Below, in pieces: positions 57,141 through 64,000 of a DNA stretch of 64,000 bases (the stretch's first letter is position 1; the number at the start of each line of letters is the position of its first letter). The position numbers were made by a program, and so were the translations under genes. The stretch is from positions 4,905,058 to 4,969,057 of the forward strand of contig JAKJHU010000030.1 of assembly GCA_022316685.1 (NCBI GenBank). Reading direction: 5' to 3'. The DNA is from Progne subis subis. Lineage: Eukaryota; Chordata; Aves; Passeriformes; Hirundinidae. The notes beneath the pieces were generated by a model. That model saw nothing but the letters and a program-made list of their open reading frames with translations, made no database searches and was not told the origin of the DNA.

Positions 57141-58342
57141 TTTATCTGATAAAAAAATTTAAGAACTTAGTGTTGGTCTCAGCAGAATGACTTATTATTA
57201 CTTCTGCTTTGAAGAGGCATTGCCAATCTTCTGTCAGATTTCAAGAAAAATAATCCACTGCGCAAGAGTTAACATTCAGTACCCTCCCCGAGTTTAAGAA
57301 ATAATTACAACCTTAATTCTCTTCAATCAATTTTAATAGCACAAGCTTTCTCAAAGTATTTAAAAATGGTAGCCAACTGTTGCCTGAATGGACAACCAGC
57401 TTCAGAGCCAGGAGCTGATCTCTGCCCACAGCAAAGTGCAAGTAAAGCATTTGAGAACCCGTCTCAGAATTGCACTTCTGTCATGTGCATGGTAATGAGA
57501 CAGAAGTTTCCAGATAAAACCAGAGATAGCGCAGTATTTGTTCATACAGAGGTGCAGAGACAATGCACTAACTCTGCTCATAGTTAAAATTCTGTCTCTA
57601 CCACTTAGAGCTTCCACAGGTCAAGAAGAAGCTGATACATTAGCAATGCAATGTTTCTGCTATTACACTTCTAAGCAACCAACCAGTGAAACAAATACAC
57701 TTAGCAGCTTCACAAAACTGCAAGTACATGCAATGAAGTTCTTCCTTCAGCAGCACAAAGAAGATGAAGAGTTATCTGTCACAGTGACTAAACTATCAAG
57801 TTACTTTATTTTGCTGTTTAGAACTGAGTATCAGCAGTAGGTACATAAAGTACTTGAACAATGAAGGCTGCTGTCAAATAAAGCAAGTTGTCACTTCCAT
57901 GCTTTTGAACAGTATAAGCACTCTGTACCTTTATATTAATATAAATCAAAGCCAATTGTTAAACATTAATGCCAAGTGAAATCAGTACAGCAGGCTAGTG
58001 GTTATAATAAAGGTTTTTTCTACTTTCAGTAAATTCAAGGGGATGTAGATACATGTACAGAGGTGTATACACATGTGCAAGCAGAGTAAATATAAGTAGC
58101 TGCATTTATGCAGAGCACCTTAGCTGATTTTATGATAAATGGGAGCATTAAACATACGTGTCAACATTATGGATGCCCTTCTTGCTAAGGTTAGAATAAA
58201 TTAAAAACAACACAAGTAATCTCATATTTAAACTGATCCAAATGATGTTTTAATTATAAAAGATTCAACAGTTTTCCAACAGTCTAATTGCTTAAAAAAG
58301 TAAAGAAAATCACTCCAGCTTAGGCACCACTTTCACTGCAGG

Positions 58343-58489
58343 CAAACAAAACAGTCCCAACCAACAACCCACACCGAAATAAAAAAACCCACAACCAAAA
58401 CAAACAAACAAAACAACAAAAAAAAACCAAAACCCAAAACAAACAAACAAAAACAACACACACCACAAACAAAACAAAACAACCAAACC
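58343..58489. repeat. A/C-rich low-complexity tract
   Basis: About 147 bp composed almost entirely of A and C on the plus strand, with CAAA and CAAAA units. It is the second such tract in the YWHAZ introns and is G/U-rich in the transcript. Confidence 0.88.
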
Positions 58490-58778
58490 TGAAAGGGTGT
58501 AGCTACAATCAGGGAAGTGAGTGAAATAATGAGGTTGATACAAATTGCCTCTGCTCCTTACCTTCAATATATATGAGCAATAATACCAACCAAACCCTTA
58601 TTGAAAAAGCCAGATTTGGAGAATTAATCAAAAGCTTAAATTATAACTACCCTTGTAAGTTAGCAAATCCTGGCTACATTTTGCTCTGCAATATATATGA
58701 ACCAGAGTACTCACATATTTTCACATATGCCACTAACACATTACCATGAGATGACATCTAGAGCTCTATGTGCAGGTT

Positions 58779-59190
58779 TGAGCTCCACAGCACAAGAAAA
58801 ATAGAGATATACTGAAGGGACTATGGGGCTGGAGCACATGAGGCACAAGGCAAGGCTGAGAGAGATGGGTTTCTTCAGCCCAGAGACAACCAGCAGGCCT
58901 TACTGCTGTGTACAGCTGCCTAGAGAAGACAGAGCCAGACTCTTCCTTGAGGTCTACAGTGACATCACAAGAGACAGCAGACATGAACACGGGAAGCTCT
59001 GATTACACACAAGTATTCTTTCTGTAACAATAAACATGAACAAGTATTAAGACAGGCTGCCCAGAGAGGCTGTGGAATCTCCACACTTAACGATAATAAG
59101 AATTTGACTGACAAAAAGATAATAAAAATTTGACTGATTGAACCAGATCTGTTCTGAGCAGAGCTGAACCACCTCTGCCCTACTAATCTC
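58779..59190 (+). mobile_element. Degenerate CR1 LINE fragment, plus orientation
   Basis: Recognisable CR1 blocks in order are GGGGCTGGAGCACATGAGGC, AAGGCTGAGAGAGATGGG, CAGAGCCAGACTCTTCCT and GGCTGCCCAGAGAGGCTGTG (ending near 59080). A weaker match continues to about 59190. Several internal deletions are present. It is antisense to YWHAZ. Confidence 0.82.
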
Positions 59191-59299
59191 AATTCTTTTG
59201 GGCACCTAACTCCTAGATTTCAACACATTAATCACTCCCCTCTGTGACTGACATTTTTGTGAATAGAAGGTTCTACAAAATGCCTTCCCTTTTTTTAAT

Positions 59300-59342
59300 G
59301 GAAAAAAAAAAAAAAAAGAAAAAAAAAAAGAAAAAAAAAAGA
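59300..59342. repeat. A-rich purine tract
   Basis: Runs of 10 to 16 A separated by single G, preceded by a short T-run at 59290-59296, so a small hairpin is possible. It lies just beyond the degenerate CR1 copy. In the YWHAZ transcript it is a pyrimidine tract. Confidence 0.85.
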
Positions 59343-62300
59343 CAGATCTCAAAGACAAAGTGCAATAAAAAATTAAAAAATAAGCACGCCTGAAGGAATC
59401 CCAGAACTGAAGGTAGTGATTTTCAGTCAGAACACTGAATTTTCTGTTAGTATCAGATATCATAATAGCAAGAAAATTGTACGGTATCATCAGTCTACAG
59501 GTGCACTTTAACCATCAGGGGACACTGACCTGGCTGAGTTTTAAAAAGACAATTCACACATGTGCATGTCAAAAACCATATGGCTTCCTGTAGAAGATCA
59601 AACTTCCTAACCCTGTGATTAAGAATTATAAAGCACTTTATAGAAGTTAACATAGTAACTTATTAGATGTTTCCAGGCAACTAGAAAATAGTTCCACAGT
59701 AATTTGAGAATGACGGCAATAGGCATTAATTCTGTGGTATGTTCTTTAAAAAGCCATTTAGATGCATTCAGAATGGAATTACACTCCCTTCCCCCAGTGA
59801 ACTGCAGCCCCATGACAGGTTACTAAACATTCTTCTCTCCCTCCCAAAAATATACATAAAAAAAGAAATGTAAACCTAAAGTCACTAATCTGAGATGTAA
59901 CTGAATCTTCTGCTCTCACAAATTACCACTTTCTAAACAGTAAAGCATGCATGACAAGTGGAAAAAAATCTCAAGTACGAGCACACAAGGTGTACCTTTT
60001 TATGCTTCTGAGGGTGAAATTTGGAAGAAATAATAGTGAGGAAAGCAAACAATTCATCTTACTGGAAGGTCCTAAACAACACCTGATGCTTTTCTGACAG
60101 GAAAAGAGTGGGGAGAAAGTGCTGAGGAGCACCTGTGTGTAACAGTAAGTCCAGAAGGCTGAAGGGCAGCCAAGGTTTGCAGTTCTCCAGGCTTTAACAA
60201 CTGAAAGGGCAAAGAAATGGTGAAAGGGTGCTTGGGCACTGCCAGAGGAGACTTACTTAGGGCATTTCTGCAGTGGAACTTGGAGGAGGAAGCAGCATCA
60301 CCCAGAAGACAAGGCATCAGGTAAGAACATGGAACTGTCACATAGTGTGCACTTAGAGGACATGCAGGGACTGCTGCAGTATGTGCCAGCCTAGGGAAGA
60401 GTGCAACTGTCTGGAATTACATTCATACCAATGTGAAGACAGCCAGGCATGTTTTCAATTATTAGTTTACATGCAGCTCATGTAAGAGACTTCCTGAAAA
60501 CTACTAGAGCTCCTGAGAACTTGTAATATAAAAGCAGTGCAGGGTGTTAGCTATTCAAACGTCTCTGTACTTCAGAACTCTTGTCAGCTGAAAAATTCAG
60601 CTTACTGCAGATTTAATTTGAATCACTTCAGTTACAACTCACTTTTCTACCGATTGCAAAAAGCAGTTTAAAGAAAATCCACACCTGTTATATTAATAAT
60701 GATTTTTATTATGGAAATGACAAAGATGGTTGTAGATCATTATACTGGTACTTTACTTGGACAGACCCTTTCTACCGTAAAAACTGAAAGAGAACATGAA
60801 GTACACACTTAGCTAACATGAGGGAAAGTATTTAACTAAAAGCTTTATTTCCTGTATCAATTGGAATTTTTTATAATACTCAAAGCACTTTTCAGATGCT
60901 CAAGTATGGCAATGTACTTCCTTACACCCAGCATCACACACACTATATTACTACTGAAAAATCTGGAAATAGAGTCTTCACTGCCACAGTGCAAGGAACT
61001 TGTCCTACACTCAGTGTGTCACAATTATTTGATGTTTACCAGACCTACTCCAAACTAGAGCTGGTTATATTAAACTTTAATATACTTAAACGCATAGCTG
61101 ACAGAACTGGTGCTGGAACAAGGTATTTTAGGTGTCTCTTCTTTGTACAGCAGCACTCTGAGGCTGCAGAAAACAAGAGGATGAGTTCAACCCTTTGTAG
61201 AGTTGTAGAGGTACTCGATGGCAGGCTGAAGAAAAAAAGATTCAGGAAGCAGCAAGCATGCAGATGCAGTCTTTTCCTGTTGCAAGGTTGGTGTAAAGGA
61301 GAAAAAAGACATTCAGACCTGACCAGACAACCATTAAAACTTTTATCATTGGGCCCAATAGGGATGAAGCAAGAAAAATTCATCACTAATTGCTCCTATT
61401 CTCTCTGTAAATTAGTAGGAAAGATGGAAACAAAGCCCAGGCAGAGTTCAGTATATTCTGTATCTACATGATTAGAGGAGCAATTTCTTCCAGTACACTA
61501 GATTTCATTCCAATAAACAAGGGAAGAGAGTAGGAAGCTGCAGAGGAGCAGCTTTGGCCACACTCTTCTCATCACAAAAACATTCCCTGAATCGCTTTCC
61601 TCCCTTCAACACCGACATTAGGACAGCAGTCACACTCAGCTGTGATGTAACACCCCTGGGCATTAAACATTACTTAAGACACTAGCAGACAACTGAAGAC
61701 ATAACAGCTCAAACAGAGACACAGCCTCAATAAAAGATACAAAAGTTGCAGAGCTGCTTTTGTACCCTAATTGATAAGACTCACGATTAAAAGCTTACCC
61801 AATTAAGGCTGGGTAAGACTTACTTTTCACTTCTGTAAACAGTTATAGACTAGATTATGTTGCATAAAAATTAGAGATCTTCTAAAAAAAAAAACAAAAC
61901 CCAAAAACTAAACCAAACCCTAGTTCTACATTTGCATGTAGCACTGTGCCTACTCCTGTTCATAATAAACAACTGAATGTTACCACAGTACTTTTTTTCC
62001 TCTGTTAAAGCAAAGTGGATAAAGCAATACAGTCAGCCATGTTTCTAGGTGATTAAGAATGTACATGCATAAGATACTTCAAGAAAGAAAACAAGAGAAT
62101 ACTTTTAAATATAAATCTAAATCTTCAATGTAACTTGCAACAAAGGTACCATGTGTCATCTGAAAGTATTTTTAAATCCTATCCTTTGAATACAAAAGTT
62201 TTATTTTTATTTTTAAACCCAAGTCTAAAAACGTAGTTTTATTCCTGCTAATCGCTGCCTAAGGCATTGTTTTTTCTGGACAGTAACTTTGCTTTAATGT

Positions 62301-64000
62301 ATTAAGAAAAATTGGACCAGCAATGTTAAAAATTAGTCCATCATTAGCTTCTTAAAAATAGTAACATGTCAAAGAACAATAACTTCTTTGAATAATATAT
62401 GTCTCACTAACACAAAGAGGAAATCAAGTCTCAATTTTGAGATTCAGAAGATTTAACAAGACTCTCCGCCCATATTCCTCCCCTCCCAGGCACTCTAGTT
62501 GCTGCAGCTAACTCAAAAGCTGTGTTTTGTTTTAGTTTTTGTATTTAGCATGCACAATAAAAGCCAGTTTCACCTTAATCAGGTTTCCATTATCAGATAA
62601 AAAATTAATTGCAAACACTAAATTCTTCTAAGGTTTCTAAGCCCAGATTTAATGAGAATAACTTCTTAAAACAAAATGTAGCTTACAAAAGAATTTCAGA
62701 TCACCCTGAACTGAAGGCATCCATCCCACCTTCCCCTCCGACTTTCCCATTAGTAAAATAATTAAAGAAAGAAATAGCAACCTATTAGAATGCCAGATTT
62801 GGATCCTCATTCCCTTGGCTTAAATAGATATGCCACCACTTTACAACACAAGTAGTAGTAAATCAGTTCTTTTCTACGACTAAGTTCTGCATTTCATTTT
62901 CAGAGTACAAGTTAAAGAGTTACGCTTACACAAGATAACAAAACATACGAAATTGGGTGTGTTACAACAACCATAGTGGACAGCCTGAACTGGAAGCCAA
63001 GACTCAGTTAACCGTGCTGACTCTTACAAACCCTTGGAGAACCAGTCTTCTAGAAGCTATCACCACACGTATCATTTAGTTATCTCACATATCAAGCAAA
63101 TTTTATGCCACTCATTGATCTTGACTTTCATTTGGTATCACATCTTCAGGCACTTAGCTGTTTGACACTTCCCTCATGTCACATGTCATTCTGTCACCTA
63201 CAGGTGATCCCTTGTCACATATGGGATGACAGCCAGCAGCATCCACAGTGCAGTGGACAGGTACTGCTGACAGTAACCTCTGCCTCACAAGTGGCTGCAG
63301 GACCAAACAGCTGCTCCTCGTGTGCTCACTGAAGCACCACGGCATGTGCAGTTGAAAAAACCTGACAATCTGGAATAAGCATTTGGAAGAGGTTTGGATT
63401 TCATAAACCAGCCTCCCAGTGAAAATACAGCGTTGCTTGCTGTGCACATGCACATTTTAACGTAACTACGAGTCTCAGAAAATGCCTAACTTGAACATCC
63501 TTTTAGTTTGCTACAAAAAAATTTAAGTTTAAGCAAGTATCACAGCATTTCCACTGCCTCTTCCTGCAGGCAATTTTCTGCACGGCTGAGTCATAACTAA
63601 CATGACATCATCCTACCCAGGGAGGGGCACAATTTCCAGAGTAAGAACTACCTCTTACAACTACAGCAGCATATTAAAACTGCAGAAATCAAAGAGATCT
63701 AGGATACAAATACTGCATTAAGGGGGAAGGGCACTGGGGAGGAGAAACCCACAGACTAAACCTGTGCAGTCTCAGGGAAATATGTTGACCTTTCATAACT
63801 ACTACTTTATGTACAATAATGTTTCTATATGTCTCCAAATTTATTAGCATTCATAACTATAATCTATAGATAAATAATCAGCACATTAGAGGTAAGGAAA
63901 AATTCAGACATTTTTTAAACCTTATTGTCAGAAACAGCATAGGAGACCACAGCTTTACTGATGGACTAGAAATAGTCCCAGAGGGCCCAGCACCATTTAA

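Larger units (their letters stand above)
49080..64000 (-). other. YWHAZ: YWHAZ large intron (partial)
   Basis: At least 14.9 kb upstream of the residue-99 exon. The exon for residues 1-98 (about 295 coding bases, MDKNEL... in the family) is not present on either strand, so it and the promoter lie past 64000. The intron is AT-rich, with CR1 fragments at 57081-57140 and 58779-59190, an A/C-rich tract at 58343-58489 and an A-rich purine tract at 59300-59342. A plus-strand ATG frame of 191 codons at 60896-61471 is unrecognised. Nothing else was seen. Confidence 0.9.

Overview
The window is vertebrate nuclear DNA, almost certainly avian. It carries exons of two widely conserved genes, PABPC1 and YWHAZ, both on the minus strand and in the order also found on human 8q22. 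Seven or so fragments of the CR1 LINE family (the main bird interspersed repeat), one retroviral solo LTR and small introns support a bird. I cannot name the species.

Layout. Positions 1-6517 hold the 5' part of PABPC1 (cytoplasmic poly(A)-binding protein 1): coding exons 1-3 (RRM1 and the start of RRM2), read right to left, then intron 3 running off the left edge. The promoter lies in a CpG island of about 1.5 kb (5510-7060). A TATA-like element sits about 31 bp upstream of a C-rich tract that fits a 5'TOP cap site. The 5' leader of about 488 nt has no upstream AUG and contains a long A-rich block, the known autoregulatory element of this mRNA.

From about 7.1 kb to 39.7-40.7 kb is a gene-free interval. 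It holds CR1 remnants in both orientations (one with a second CR1 nested inside it), a 652-bp solo LTR with a perfect 6-bp target-site duplication, a diverged 109-bp tandem duplication, homopolymer runs and two CpG-richer patches (about 30.0-30.7 and 38.5-38.9 kb). No open reading frame there looks like a real protein gene.

From about 40.7 kb to the right edge is the 3' part of YWHAZ (14-3-3 zeta): 3' UTR, the last four coding exons (residues 99-245 in human numbering), three complete introns and more than 14.9 kb of the large intron upstream. The first coding exon (residues 1-98) and the promoter lie beyond 64000.

The two genes are not a pathway unit. Both are housekeeping genes; PABPC1 acts in mRNA translation and stability, YWHAZ in phosphoserine-dependent signalling. 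I found no new multi-gene system. The best-supported points of interest are the PABPC1 leader architecture, the intact LTR insertion, the nested CR1, and an intronic CpG-rich patch in YWHAZ preceded by a ZNF143-like motif.
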